From Candidatus Methanoperedens sp. BLZ2 (GTDB lineage Archaea > Halobacteriota > Methanosarcinia > Methanosarcinales > Methanoperedenaceae), in the NCBI RefSeq assembly GCF_002487355.1, contig NZ_NTMG01000060.1, forward strand, positions 23,790-87,789: a stretch of DNA of 64,000 bases, written 5' to 3'. Below, piece by piece: positions 16,519-25,049 of the stretch. Numbering within the stretch: the first letter of the stretch is position 1; every line of letters starts with the position of its first letter. Under the pieces are notes generated by a model. The model saw only the letters and a program-made list of their open reading frames with translations, was not told the DNA's origin and made no database searches. A program made the translations under genes and the position numbers.

Positions 16519-16579
16519 GTTTCTATTACAACCTTAAAGGTCATGTTCGTATATTAAAATGTAGTTGGTATAGTTTTAT
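16519..16579 (+). repeat. 61-bp repeat X, copy B
   Basis: Same sequence as 6899-6959 apart from two substitutions. It lies about 53 bp before the ATG of the small Cys protein at 16632 and contains GTATATTAAAATG as a TATA candidate, so here it probably is that gene's promoter and upstream control region. Confidence 0.8.
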
Positions 16580-16631
16580 GACGGCTAAGTATATGCTAAT
16601 AACCTGCCAATATGTTCTCGAGGTGAATTAA

Positions 16632-16796
16632 ATGCCTGAATGGAAATATACAAACAAAAAAGTGACAAAAGAAGAAGCACAGAAGTCGTTAGATGCCGTA
16701 AAAAGCGCATGTTTCAAATGTGAAAAACATGCCAGCGGCTGCCCTATCTCAAGAACAGCAGGTGAGATAAAAGCAATGACGGAGGAAAAATCATGA
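16632..16796 (+). CDS. 54-residue Cys-motif protein
   Basis: MPEWKYTNKKVTKEEAQKSL opens a short charged protein carrying CFKC-x6-C (C27, C30, C37), enough for a small metal site, before a helix rich in E and K. The ribosome site is GAGGTGAATTAA. Its TGA overlaps the ATG of the MTH865-family gene (ATGA at 16793), so the two are coupled and probably act together in the redox cluster. Family not recognised. Confidence 0.72.
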   Translation: MPEWKYTNKKVTKEEAQKSLDAVKSACFKCEKHASGCPISRTAGEIKAMTEEKS

Positions 16797-17032
16797 GCGT
16801 AAAAGAAGAGATACATGCACAGATCGTCGGAGGACTTGCAGGCGCAAAGTTCCCGATAAAGACGCCGGAACAACTCCTGTCCGCATTCCCGGACGGCGCC
16901 AATACCACATGCAAGGCAGGCGACATTGAAGTGACGGCAGGCCAGGCAGGAAAACTGCTAAAAGCAAGCGATTTTCCTTTTAAGAACGCAAAAAAGGTTG
17001 CGGATGTAATCGTTGAAAGAGCAGGGCTCTAG
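16793..17032 (+). CDS. MTH865-family protein
   Basis: The 79 residues match the conserved archaeal MTH865 family closely: VKEEIHAQIVGGLAGAKFPI, LLSAFPDGANTTCKAGD, VTAGQAGKLLKASDFPFKNA and DVIVERAGL. The family is a small helical EF-hand-like fold whose function has not been established. Translation is coupled to the Cys-motif gene before it. The gene ends inside a terminator hairpin. Confidence 0.9.
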   Translation: MSVKEEIHAQIVGGLAGAKFPIKTPEQLLSAFPDGANTTCKAGDIEVTAGQAGKLLKASDFPFKNAKKVADVIVERAGL

Positions 17033-17044
17033 GCCCTGTTTTTT
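17022..17044 (+). terminator. intrinsic terminator overlapping the MTH865 stop codon
   Basis: CAGGGC (17022-17027), loop TCTAG that includes the stop codon, GCCCTG (17033-17038), then six T. It separates the two small genes from the flavoproteins, at least partly. Confidence 0.7.
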
Positions 17045-17073
17045 CATATGATATTTTTTTTAAGAGAATAAAT

Positions 17074-17814
17074 ATGAAAGTTATAGGAATAAGCGGCAGT
17101 CCGACAAAAGACAGCAACACAGACACACTGGTAAAAGCGATACTTGAGGCTACGGGAGCACAGACAGAATTTTTCAAGCTCTCATCTATAAAAGTAGGTC
17201 CCTGTATCGCGTGTATGAAATGCGTCCAGACCAATGAATGCATAATCAATGACGATTTTAAATGGCTTTCCAAAAAGGTAATGGAAGCAGATGCTATTGT
17301 TGTCGGTTCATCAACATTCTACGGCGCAGCAAGCGCTTTTACAAAGGCGTTCATAGAGAGGCTATATTCAAAAAGGCACTTAAAACTCCTGACAGCAGGT
17401 AAGTTTGCTGCAACAGTCGCTGTCGGGGTAGCTGCTGAAAAAATGGTTGGTGAATGGCTTGGAAACGCCCTTCGCGCAGGGGGTATGGAGATCGTGGGAA
17501 GCATGACAGCAAAAGGTACACCATGCTGTTTTGTGTGCGGACCCGGTGAAACCTGTGCCTTTACGGTCTGGAATGCATACTCGAAAGAACTGACAGGTAT
17601 GGACCTGGGCGTTGAGGAAGCATATAAGGAGTATCTTGAACTCCTCCCTGATAACAAACCGTATGCACACGGATCAGCTAAATTCCTGAAAAGTTACAGG
17701 TCTGTGAAGGATGAACCCGAAGTTATGGCAGAAGCAGAAAGAATCGGGAGGCTTATTAAAGAGAGGATAAAGAACAAAAGTAAAACAGCAGGCGATTCAG
17801 AATGCAAGTGTTAG
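17074..17814 (+). CDS. iron-sulfur flavoprotein family, first of tandem pair
   Basis: The 246-residue flavodoxin-fold protein has the FMN loop GSPTKDSNTD (9-18) and the Cys cluster C44, C47, C50, C56 for an Fe-S centre. It has a second Cys group TPCCFVCGPGETCAF (about residues 150-165) absent from the 3385 relative but matched by CLSCGYGGTCG in the next gene. Such proteins reduce quinones, oxygen species or flavin partners with ferredoxin or NADPH; the substrate here is unknown. It overlaps the next gene by 13 nt. Confidence 0.85.
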   Translation: MKVIGISGSPTKDSNTDTLVKAILEATGAQTEFFKLSSIKVGPCIACMKCVQTNECIINDDFKWLSKKVMEADAIVVGSSTFYGAASAFTKAFIERLYSKRHLKLLTAGKFAATVAVGVAAEKMVGEWLGNALRAGGMEIVGSMTAKGTPCCFVCGPGETCAFTVWNAYSKELTGMDLGVEEAYKEYLELLPDNKPYAHGSAKFLKSYRSVKDEPEVMAEAERIGRLIKERIKNKSKTAGDSECKC

Positions 17815-18440
17815 GAATAAGCGGCAGCCCTGTTAACAACAGCAACACTGACAGGCTGGTCAAAACAGTTCTTGAAGCTACGGGTCTTGATTACGAATTC
17901 ATTAAACTTTCAGAGTACAATATCCATCCGTGCAGGGCATGCCTTGGCTGCGCCAGGGACAACATTTGCAGGCAGAAGGACGACTGGCATATTGTTGAAA
18001 ATAAGATCAAAGAATGTGCGGCTCTTGTTATTGGCGGCTATCCTACCTATGGTACTCTTGACTCAAGAACAAAAATGCTGACTGAACGCATGTATTCCAT
18101 GCATCATCAAAGAATGCTCAATAAAGGTAAAATTGGGGTGGCAGTAGCAGTCGGGGTCGGGCGGGGAATACCAGGCGTAGACCATGCTGCTGACCAGATC
18201 GCTGCTTTTATGCAAATGGAAGGGATCAATGTAATCGGGAAAGTAAGCGGAACAGGAAACATTGCCTGTCTTTCATGCGGATATGGAGGCACCTGCGGGA
18301 TAAGCGGAGTTCCGCTGTTGTTTGGCAAAGGAGCCATGCCATCAAAGGATAAATATATATCAATAGAGGGTCAAAAGGATATCATTGAGAAAGCAAAAGA
18401 AATAGGACAAAAAATCAGGGAGATGCTTGCAGGGAAATAA
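17802..18440 (+). CDS. iron-sulfur flavoprotein family, second of tandem pair
   Basis: The 212 residues are paralogous to the preceding protein: GISGSPVNNSNTDRLVK, the same C44/C47/C50/C56 spacing, an STFYG-like PTYGTLDSRTKMLTERMYS and the second Cys group CLSCGYGGTCG. The 13-nt overlap with its neighbour implies coupled translation and perhaps a heteromeric enzyme. A TSUP transporter gene follows after 13 nt. Confidence 0.85.
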   Translation: MQVLGISGSPVNNSNTDRLVKTVLEATGLDYEFIKLSEYNIHPCRACLGCARDNICRQKDDWHIVENKIKECAALVIGGYPTYGTLDSRTKMLTERMYSMHHQRMLNKGKIGVAVAVGVGRGIPGVDHAADQIAAFMQMEGINVIGKVSGTGNIACLSCGYGGTCGISGVPLLFGKGAMPSKDKYISIEGQKDIIEKAKEIGQKIREMLAGK

Positions 18441-18453
18441 GCGAGGTTCCATA

Positions 18454-19227
18454 ATGGATTTCACCTTCTGGTATCTTTTCCCTGTTGGAATAATCATTTC
18501 CATCCTCTCGATGTCTGCTGGTATCTCAGGGGCTAATTTCTGGATACCGGTGTATATATTTTTTATCAAGATCGACCCTTTAGTATCTTTCTGGCTGGCG
18601 CTTATTACGATGCTTTTTGGATTTGGAAGTGGCGTGACAAGAAATATTTACCAGGGAACGATCAACTGGTACATTGTCAGACAATATTTAATCCCCTCAG
18701 TACCGGCTGCTGTCATCGGTTCTCTTATGTCATCTTATGTTAATGGAAATCATCTTATATTCATTTTCAGTTCTTTCATATTCATATTCGGGATGTATCA
18801 GCTCATTGTCAGTATCACTTCGAGGAAAGAACAGCCCAAACACCAGAGAATTTACCGGGAATTGGGTTTTGCAGGTGGTTTCCTGAAAGGATTAATTGCT
18901 ACGGGTCTTGGCAAGTTGATAATGCCCGGGATGTGGGATCATGAACGAATAAAAAGCCCGTCACAGGTCATCGGTTCAACGATCGTTATCCTGTTTATTG
19001 TTGATTTTGTGGCTGCCATTACCCGAATGAACCCTGATTTTGTAAATAAACTTTTTGAGAATAGAACGGTACTAATTAATGCGCTAATTTTCGTAGTGCC
19101 ATCAGTTGTTATTGGAGGGCAGGTAGGACCACGAATTATCAGGAATACAAATGCTAATCGCCTGAAAATATATATTTCAGTTATGTTGATTTTTGTTAGC
19201 CTGCTGATATTTTCAAGGTTAGCATGA
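18454..19227 (+). CDS. TSUP (TauE/SafE) family transporter
   Basis: From ATG 18454 (ribosome site GAGG at 18443) the protein has 257 residues with about eight helices: the family N-terminal SAGISGANFWIPVYIFF, VSFWLALITMLFGFGSG and a repeat in the second half (GGFLKGLIATGLGKLIMPGM). TSUP proteins move sulfite, sulfoacetate or other sulfur anions. Following two flavoproteins and MTH865, it suggests sulfur or redox chemistry. A second TSUP gene lies at 57571. It converges on the gene at 19244 with 16 nt between. Confidence 0.85.
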   Translation: MDFTFWYLFPVGIIISILSMSAGISGANFWIPVYIFFIKIDPLVSFWLALITMLFGFGSGVTRNIYQGTINWYIVRQYLIPSVPAAVIGSLMSSYVNGNHLIFIFSSFIFIFGMYQLIVSITSRKEQPKHQRIYRELGFAGGFLKGLIATGLGKLIMPGMWDHERIKSPSQVIGSTIVILFIVDFVAAITRMNPDFVNKLFENRTVLINALIFVVPSVVIGGQVGPRIIRNTNANRLKIYISVMLIFVSLLIFSRLA

Positions 19228-19243
19228 TAGAATTTAATTTTGA

Positions 19244-20920
19244 TCACTTCGATTTTTTTAGAAAATTCCCGAGTTTTTTCGTCTTGTACATCTGGAACAT
19301 TACTACTACTATTATCAGGACTAATACAAGTATCGGGGTAACATAATCACTTGATATCAGGAGGGGATAATTCCCTTCAATGACTTTTACCAGTGCAGAT
19401 TCTCTCTGGCCGTAATTTACGCGAACATTGATCCGGGGATTCTCTTCAATATTAGTGTCGCTCAAGGTTGTAATAAAAACCGCATCATTTGAAGCGCCAG
19501 CTTCAAGGAGCATTGCTTTATCCTGGACCATTATTGTTTCTTCACCATATATCAGGAACTTTACCTGAGCCTTCGTATATGCGTCGACTGCGCCTGTATT
19601 TGTGATCCCTACCTTTAACTTATGAGCTTTTTTATCATAGGAAACCTTTGAAATATTAAGCGATGAACTATCTGATATGTCTATCATCTCAACCATCATT
19701 TCCTTATAAAGGACACGTTCAAACGATCCTGGAACTTCACCGAACATTGTTGTGAATTTTGCAGTCAGGTTCTGGCCGTTCAATTCTGTTTTATAGGCCA
19801 TAGTCACCATACTGTCGCGGTTCACATAGACAGGTTCCCTATCACCAAGAGTGGTTATTCTCACACCTTTTGATAAAATCTCGATAGATGATCTCAAATA
19901 TACTCCCATATATCCCTTATTTTCGTAGGTCACTTCAAGGTCCTTTGTAGCACGATTATATCTAACTGAATTAATATCAATTGAAAGCTCATATTTCGGA
20001 AGAGGGAACATATCAAGCGCTTTGACTTCGGAGGAGCCACCAGCGTTTGTTAAACCCTGGCCGAACTTTAAAAAAATAGTCATATTTGTTATTTGTTTTA
20101 ACTGGTATGCAAGACCTGAAAGCTCAGTTCCGATGACAAGGCCTTTTTTTATGCCGCTTTCTTTTATATATTCAACAACCCTGTCAGGAACTCTCTCTCT
20201 TCCTATTAAAAGTACGGGTTGTTTTCCTGACATGATTCCTTCTTCGATAAATTCCCCGTTTGTAAGGGTTAGCTGCGTGATGCTTTTGTATCTTTTCAAC
20301 AGGTCAATATTATTATCGAACCTTGATCCGTTATTGATCAGCTCGGGTTTGAATTCAGCCAGTTTGCTTTTGACCTCTATATCCAAAAAGCCGTAAATTA
20401 TTATCCTGTTTACACCATTGGCTTTCAGGAAGGAGTATAATTCATCAATATTCTTTTTATTGGCAAATAAGACAAAAAATTTTTCCTGGGCAGCATAAGG
20501 CGCAATAGAAATGGCATTATATCCGGATGAATCGTCTACAACTATAAAATCAGTTGTATTTGCCCTTTTAGCAAGCTCTGTATTAAGTGTTGTTCCTGAA
20601 GCAATTATTTCCTCGACTGTAAAACCAGCGCCTTCAAGGCTGGTCTTATAGCTGAAAGCAAAAGGTGCTTTATCAGATTCCACAAGGAGTATGTTTTTTT
20701 TTGTTGTATCCAGGGTATTAAAGAGTATTGAAGCATGTTCACTGCTTATGAGAAAACTGGATTTTATATTATTAAAGCCTGCATAATGTGCGCCAAGGTA
20801 AACATCCTGCCAATCTGCGGAATTAATAACCACCTGGTCAGGTGTTGCAGAGGCGCTTGGTATCGATATTCCTGCAAACAAAAATAATAATAACAATAAC
20901 TTGTAGGCTAAACTCATCAT
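19244..20920 (-). CDS. membrane-anchored surface protein with cell-wall-binding-repeat-like N-terminus
   Basis: The 558-residue protein has a signal peptide (LLLLLFLFAGISIPSASA). Its N-terminal half shows alternating beta/alpha units like cell wall-binding repeat 2 proteins (DFIVVDDSSGYNAISIAP, GVNRIIIYGFLDIEVKSKLA, KQPVLLIGRERVPDRVVEYI). Two beta-rich domains follow, ending in NTGAVDAYTKAQVKFLIYG (CARDB-like), and the C-terminal anchor is PILVLVLIIVVVMFQMY plus a basic tail. A minus-strand TATA (GTTTATATTATC) about 22 nt from the ATG suggests a leaderless mRNA. Likely topology: outside the cell, held by the C-terminal helix. Confidence 0.75.
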   Translation of the reverse strand: MMSLAYKLLLLLFLFAGISIPSASATPDQVVINSADWQDVYLGAHYAGFNNIKSSFLISSEHASILFNTLDTTKKNILLVESDKAPFAFSYKTSLEGAGFTVEEIIASGTTLNTELAKRANTTDFIVVDDSSGYNAISIAPYAAQEKFFVLFANKKNIDELYSFLKANGVNRIIIYGFLDIEVKSKLAEFKPELINNGSRFDNNIDLLKRYKSITQLTLTNGEFIEEGIMSGKQPVLLIGRERVPDRVVEYIKESGIKKGLVIGTELSGLAYQLKQITNMTIFLKFGQGLTNAGGSSEVKALDMFPLPKYELSIDINSVRYNRATKDLEVTYENKGYMGVYLRSSIEILSKGVRITTLGDREPVYVNRDSMVTMAYKTELNGQNLTAKFTTMFGEVPGSFERVLYKEMMVEMIDISDSSSLNISKVSYDKKAHKLKVGITNTGAVDAYTKAQVKFLIYGEETIMVQDKAMLLEAGASNDAVFITTLSDTNIEENPRINVRVNYGQRESALVKVIEGNYPLLISSDYVTPILVLVLIIVVVMFQMYKTKKLGNFLKKSK

Positions 20921-20960
20921 TACTATGATAATATAAACTTATATATTAAACCTTCGCATT

Positions 20961-20992
20961 AAAAAAAAAAGAAGTTGGATCAAGGATCCAAC
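20961..20992 (-). terminator. intrinsic terminator after the 20998 gene
   Basis: GTTGGATC (20974-20981) and GATCCAAC (20985-20992) form a perfect 8-bp stem with a 3-nt loop. Read on the minus strand it is followed by CTTC and then ten T (20961-20970). It comes 5 nt after the stop codon at 20998. Confidence 0.85.
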
Positions 20993-20997
20993 TACGG

Positions 20998-21711
20998 CTA
21001 TGGAAGTTCCATGTAGAAGTAATATACGTTAGGTGAGGTTCCATTTACAGGAACAAGCAATTCATAGTTTGAATACTCGCTTTTGTAGTTTAGCTGAGGT
21101 GCTACAACGACAGCTGCCCATAATACTTCACCTTTAGTTACTGTAGCGTTAGTATCAACAGATTGAATCACATGGTCCAGAAAACCATTTGTAGTATGTA
21201 CATGTGAAGCATTTATTGATGTATCTACGAAAGTCCTATTTCCATCACCTGTTTTATAGGTATTCTTGATTGTATCTGGCATTACTTCACCACCAAACCA
21301 AATTTGGTCGAGGTTAGTGATATTGGCCTCAAAGAGTGTATCCCAGGCCGTAAAAGTACTATTGTCTATTGCATAAATGGATCTGTTCGTGACATTAACT
21401 GTCCAATTATACATCTCGGTACCGTTAGAGCCACTCAATGTTATAATACCTGATACGTTACCAAAGTAGCCCTGCCAGTTCTGGGTCTGGTTGGTTTGCT
21501 GATACAGGTCAATCTGGGTAATATATCCCCCTGCGGATTGACTGGAATTTTGACCAGTCCTGAGTGGTTGAGTTTCGTTTGTTCCGTTTATTATCAAGCT
21601 TCTATCCAGATCATTATCACCTATGGCAGCGGATGCAGTCCCGGCTATGAAAAATAGCGCCAGAACTAAAATTGCTGCGGATAGCGCTGTATTGAAGTTA
21701 ACATTCTTCAT
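20998..21711 (-). CDS. secreted, heavily N-glycosylatable 'GYIT' domain protein
   Basis: The 237 residues have a signal peptide (LSAAILVLALFFIAGTASA), then SAGGYITQIDLYQQTNQTQN, WQGYFGNVSGIITLSG and the ending NVYYFYMELP. About a dozen N-x-S/T sequons suggest dense glycosylation. The core matches the C-terminal domain of the divergent neighbour (21883) and the protein at 2505. There is no membrane anchor. It is a single-gene unit ended by a strong terminator. Function unknown; these look like secreted structural or binding proteins. Confidence 0.78.
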   Translation of the reverse strand: MKNVNFNTALSAAILVLALFFIAGTASAAIGDNDLDRSLIINGTNETQPLRTGQNSSQSAGGYITQIDLYQQTNQTQNWQGYFGNVSGIITLSGSNGTEMYNWTVNVTNRSIYAIDNSTFTAWDTLFEANITNLDQIWFGGEVMPDTIKNTYKTGDGNRTFVDTSINASHVHTTNGFLDHVIQSVDTNATVTKGEVLWAAVVVAPQLNYKSEYSNYELLVPVNGTSPNVYYFYMELP

Positions 21712-21882
21712 ATTTTAATTCCTCCGTATTTTTTGCATATAGATTAAATCCTTTATGATCCAACTTCGGGGGGATTTTTTCATCATTATGCTTATCATTA
21801 ATATATGACTACTATATTATATAATGATTTGGGGAAAATAATATATAATATCATGCTCATAATGATGTAATGGTCTTGAATA

Positions 21883-23628
21883 ATGAATAAAAAAGAGGAT
21901 ATGAGAAATGTCATTATAGGACTGATATTCGTATCGATCACAATCATTATCCTACCCGTGTACGCTGCCACAGGTGTCAATTCCTGTATGTATATAAATG
22001 ATAGCGGCTCATACACCTTAACAACGGATATCCTGGATAACACCAGCCCGTGTATCAGGATACTGGCAGATAATGTTGATTTTGATGGCAGCGGATATAC
22101 TATCGATGGAATTGATGAAGCAGATTCCTATGGTGTGCAGGCAGGTACAAATTATACAAACATAACAGTGAGGAATCTAACAGTAAGCGATTGGTTTTAT
22201 GGAATATCTTACCAGAATACGTCATCCGGAAGGATCACCGGGATAACGGCGGTCTCGAATGTAAATGGTATTTATCTTGATAATTCAAACAATAATACTA
22301 TTACCGACAATACACAGGAATTGAATAATATCGGAATCAACCTTACTTCATCAAATAACAATACACTGGCCAGAAATATCATGACGTCGAACAGCAATTA
22401 TGGTATCTACTTATCTTCTTCCGGCAACAATACCATCTATAATAACCATTTTAACAATACCAATAATTATAATGTTGATGCACCTAACACATGGAACACA
22501 ACGAAGATAGAGGGCACAAATATAATTACAGGCATTAATCTGGGAGGAAATTACTGGGCATATCCGAACAGAACGGGATTCTCGCAGACATGTACTGATG
22601 TGAATGGCGATGATATTTGCGATTCTTCTTATGCACTTGATGCTTCAAACATTGATTACCTTCCCCTGGCAAAAATTCCAGACCTTGTTTTGACTCAGGA
22701 TAATATATCTTTCTCGTATGTATTATCTGAAGTTGAAAATGGAGAGGTCAAAGAAAACGTGAATGTAACCATAAATGCTGCTGTTTATAATAGAGGATTG
22801 GGAGATGCAAGTAATATTAATGTAAGTTTCTATGATGGTTCTCCGGAACCGGGCAATAATATTGCAAATGCCACGATCACAGATATAAGCGCAGGCAGTA
22901 GCGGGAATGCCACAATTTATTGGAATTCCATCATAGGTACCCATAATATTTCAATAAAAGCGGATCCTGAAAATACCCTTATTGAGACTGATGATAGCAA
23001 CAACAATGCTTCAAAAATTATTAATGTCTCTGCGTGGCAAAAATACTACGGCAACATTTCCGGGAACATTACCCTGGCCGGTCAAACCGGGAATTCTCTC
23101 ATCAACTGGAGTTGGGATACCAATCAGGGAAATGTTTTTGTCTCCAGCATCCCGTCCTTTGATTATAACAATCTTCATGCTCTGGGAAGGAAAAAGAACG
23201 GAGGAATTGCACAGAACAATTTCCAGAGAGCAGATGAGCTTCTCAACATGACACCCGGAAGCAACAATGCAACAGGTTTTATTAACAATAATATCACGCA
23301 ACTTTTCAGCCTGAATGGTACTGCCCCCAGGAACGTCACGAGTTTCACGGTTTATGGGAGGACAATAGATAATGTGGCGATCGTCAACAGTACCAATACC
23401 ACCAATTATACGTCAGTAGAGAATTCCACGTTCATTACAGGAATACTATGGGACACGACTAAAGATAATGGGGATAGCGATTATGGGGACGACGGTGAAG
23501 AACTTGTGTTTATAACAGGGATCAATGCTGGTACAGGCATTGGAAATTCATCCCATAATTATGAAACTGGCATACCTTCAACGATCAGGAATGAAGGCAA
23601 TGTTTATTTCTTTGTGGAGTTAAAGTAG
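21883..23628 (+). CDS. secreted NosD-like beta-helix protein with CARDB and 'GYIT' domains
   Basis: The 581-residue protein has a signal peptide (VIIGLIFVSITIIILPVYA) and a right-handed parallel beta-helix with PbH1/NosD repeats (GIYLDNSNNNTITDN, GINLTSSNNNTLARN, GIYLSSSGNNTIYNN) over about residues 60-230. A CARDB domain follows (about 265-385, closing with DPENTLIETDDSNN), then the uncharacterised domain that also forms the proteins at 2505 and 20998 (YYGNISGNITLAGQTGNSLI through VYFFVELK). Many Asn sequons. Beta-helix proteins of this type bind or process polysaccharide at the surface. It is divergent from the gene at 20998 and probably functionally linked. Confidence 0.85.
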   Translation: MNKKEDMRNVIIGLIFVSITIIILPVYAATGVNSCMYINDSGSYTLTTDILDNTSPCIRILADNVDFDGSGYTIDGIDEADSYGVQAGTNYTNITVRNLTVSDWFYGISYQNTSSGRITGITAVSNVNGIYLDNSNNNTITDNTQELNNIGINLTSSNNNTLARNIMTSNSNYGIYLSSSGNNTIYNNHFNNTNNYNVDAPNTWNTTKIEGTNIITGINLGGNYWAYPNRTGFSQTCTDVNGDDICDSSYALDASNIDYLPLAKIPDLVLTQDNISFSYVLSEVENGEVKENVNVTINAAVYNRGLGDASNINVSFYDGSPEPGNNIANATITDISAGSSGNATIYWNSIIGTHNISIKADPENTLIETDDSNNNASKIINVSAWQKYYGNISGNITLAGQTGNSLINWSWDTNQGNVFVSSIPSFDYNNLHALGRKKNGGIAQNNFQRADELLNMTPGSNNATGFINNNITQLFSLNGTAPRNVTSFTVYGRTIDNVAIVNSTNTTNYTSVENSTFITGILWDTTKDNGDSDYGDDGEELVFITGINAGTGIGNSSHNYETGIPSTIRNEGNVYFFVELK

Positions 23629-23653
23629 TAATCAATTTAACGAGGCAATTACC

Positions 23654-24937
23654 ATTACTACAGATATTACTATAGGCATCGGCCTTCATTATTCCAAAAC
23701 TCCGGGCATCGGCGGCGTCATAAGGCAGGAAATAGAAGATTTCTGCGTCGAGGAACTGACGAACAGGATTGAGACAACGAATGGACAATACCTTATAGCT
23801 GAACTCACAAAGACGAACTGGGATATCCATCATCTTGTGCGCGATCTTGCGCGCATATTGAGAATAAGCCAGACACGATTCGGATGGGCAGGCACAAAGG
23901 ACAAGCGCGCGATCACGAAGCAGAAAATAAGTGTATGGGATATCTCAGAAGATGACCTTGCACGTGTGCATTTGAAGGATATAGAATTCAAACCGATCGG
24001 GCGCTCAAATAAAAAAGTGAGCCTTGGAGACCTCTGGGGCAATCGTTTCAATATCACTATACGAAATATCGATCTTCCAGAGCAAGAGACCCTGGAGCGC
24101 GTAACGTCTATAACCCATGAACTTGAAAAGGGAGTTCCCAACTTTTTCGGGGTGCAAAGATTCGGGGAGAACAGGCCTGTGACACATGTCGTGGGTGAAG
24201 CGATCCTCAGGGGGGATATCAAAGAAGCGTCCCTGACCTATATCTCAAAAGCATATCCTGAAGAGAATGAGGCAATTAGAAAGGCGCGCCAGTTCGTGTA
24301 TGAAACAGGAGATTTCAAGGAAGGAGTGAAAATATATCCTCTTCATTTGCAGTTCGAAAGGGCTATGATGAGCCACCTGATAGCACATCCTGATGATTAT
24401 GCCGGGGCTTTTCGGGCTTTATCGCCAAAATTAATGTCAATGTTCCTGCATGCCTACCAGTCATATATTTTCAACATTATATTGAGCCGCCGCATCGGAT
24501 CCGGCATGTCGATCAACGAGGCTTATGAGGGGGATATCGTATGCTTCAAGAACGAAATGGGATTACCCGATACTTCAAGGCTCCAGAAGGTAACTGCGGA
24601 TAATCTTGACGGGATAAATAATCTTATCAACAGGGGCAGGGCTTTTGTCACGGCGCCTCTTGTGGGGTATGAAACACAGTTCGCAGAAGGACAGGCAGGG
24701 GAAATTGAGAGGGCTATCGTTGCGGAATTAAATATTGACGTTGAGGGTTTCAAAGTCCCGGCCATGCCTGAATTGGCATCAAAGGGGCTGCGAAGGGAGA
24801 TAATAGTGCCTTTTAAACCAGAATTCAATGTTGGTGAGGATGAGAAAAATGAAGGGAAGGCGAAAGTCGTACTTGAGTTCTCTTTACAGAAAGGAAGTTA
24901 TGCGACGACTGTTTTGAGGGAGTATATGAAGAAATAA
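23654..24937 (+). CDS. truD: tRNA pseudouridine(13) synthase TruD, probable non-AUG start
   Basis: TruD isomerises U13 of tRNA. The catalytic Asp lies in FGWAGTKDKRAIT. Coding similarity extends well upstream of the first in-frame ATG (23837): HYSKTPGIGGVIRQEIEDFC and VEELTNRIETTNGQYLIAEL are the expected N-terminus. No ATG, GTG or TTG exists in that frame back to the upstream stop. A GAGG ribosome site (23642-23645) lies 8 nt before ATT at 23654, giving 427 residues, normal for archaeal TruD, so ATT (or ATT at 23648) is the likely start. Starting at 23837 would remove essential sequence. Confidence 0.88.
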   Translation: MTTDITIGIGLHYSKTPGIGGVIRQEIEDFCVEELTNRIETTNGQYLIAELTKTNWDIHHLVRDLARILRISQTRFGWAGTKDKRAITKQKISVWDISEDDLARVHLKDIEFKPIGRSNKKVSLGDLWGNRFNITIRNIDLPEQETLERVTSITHELEKGVPNFFGVQRFGENRPVTHVVGEAILRGDIKEASLTYISKAYPEENEAIRKARQFVYETGDFKEGVKIYPLHLQFERAMMSHLIAHPDDYAGAFRALSPKLMSMFLHAYQSYIFNIILSRRIGSGMSINEAYEGDIVCFKNEMGLPDTSRLQKVTADNLDGINNLINRGRAFVTAPLVGYETQFAEGQAGEIERAIVAELNIDVEGFKVPAMPELASKGLRREIIVPFKPEFNVGEDEKNEGKAKVVLEFSLQKGSYATTVLREYMKK

Positions 24938-25049
24938 TCTCCCGCTTTGTTATTTTATCCGGACATTATTTCATTATAATCATAATAACAATAATTGCGA
25001 AAAGTATTATATAGTTTAAAATTCTTTCTCCAGTCATACACGAGGAAAC

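Noticed and set aside
6899..16579. Direct repeats X as attachment sites of a 9.6-kb integrated element
   Set aside because: No integrase, recombinase or tRNA end is present, and the enclosed genes look like ordinary chromosomal operons. X also appears as a promoter at copy B.
20971..21768. GAAGTTGGATCA at 20971 and its inverted copy near 21757 as the ends of a mobile element
   Set aside because: One copy is simply an arm of the terminator hairpin; twelve matching bases are not enough, and no element genes lie between.
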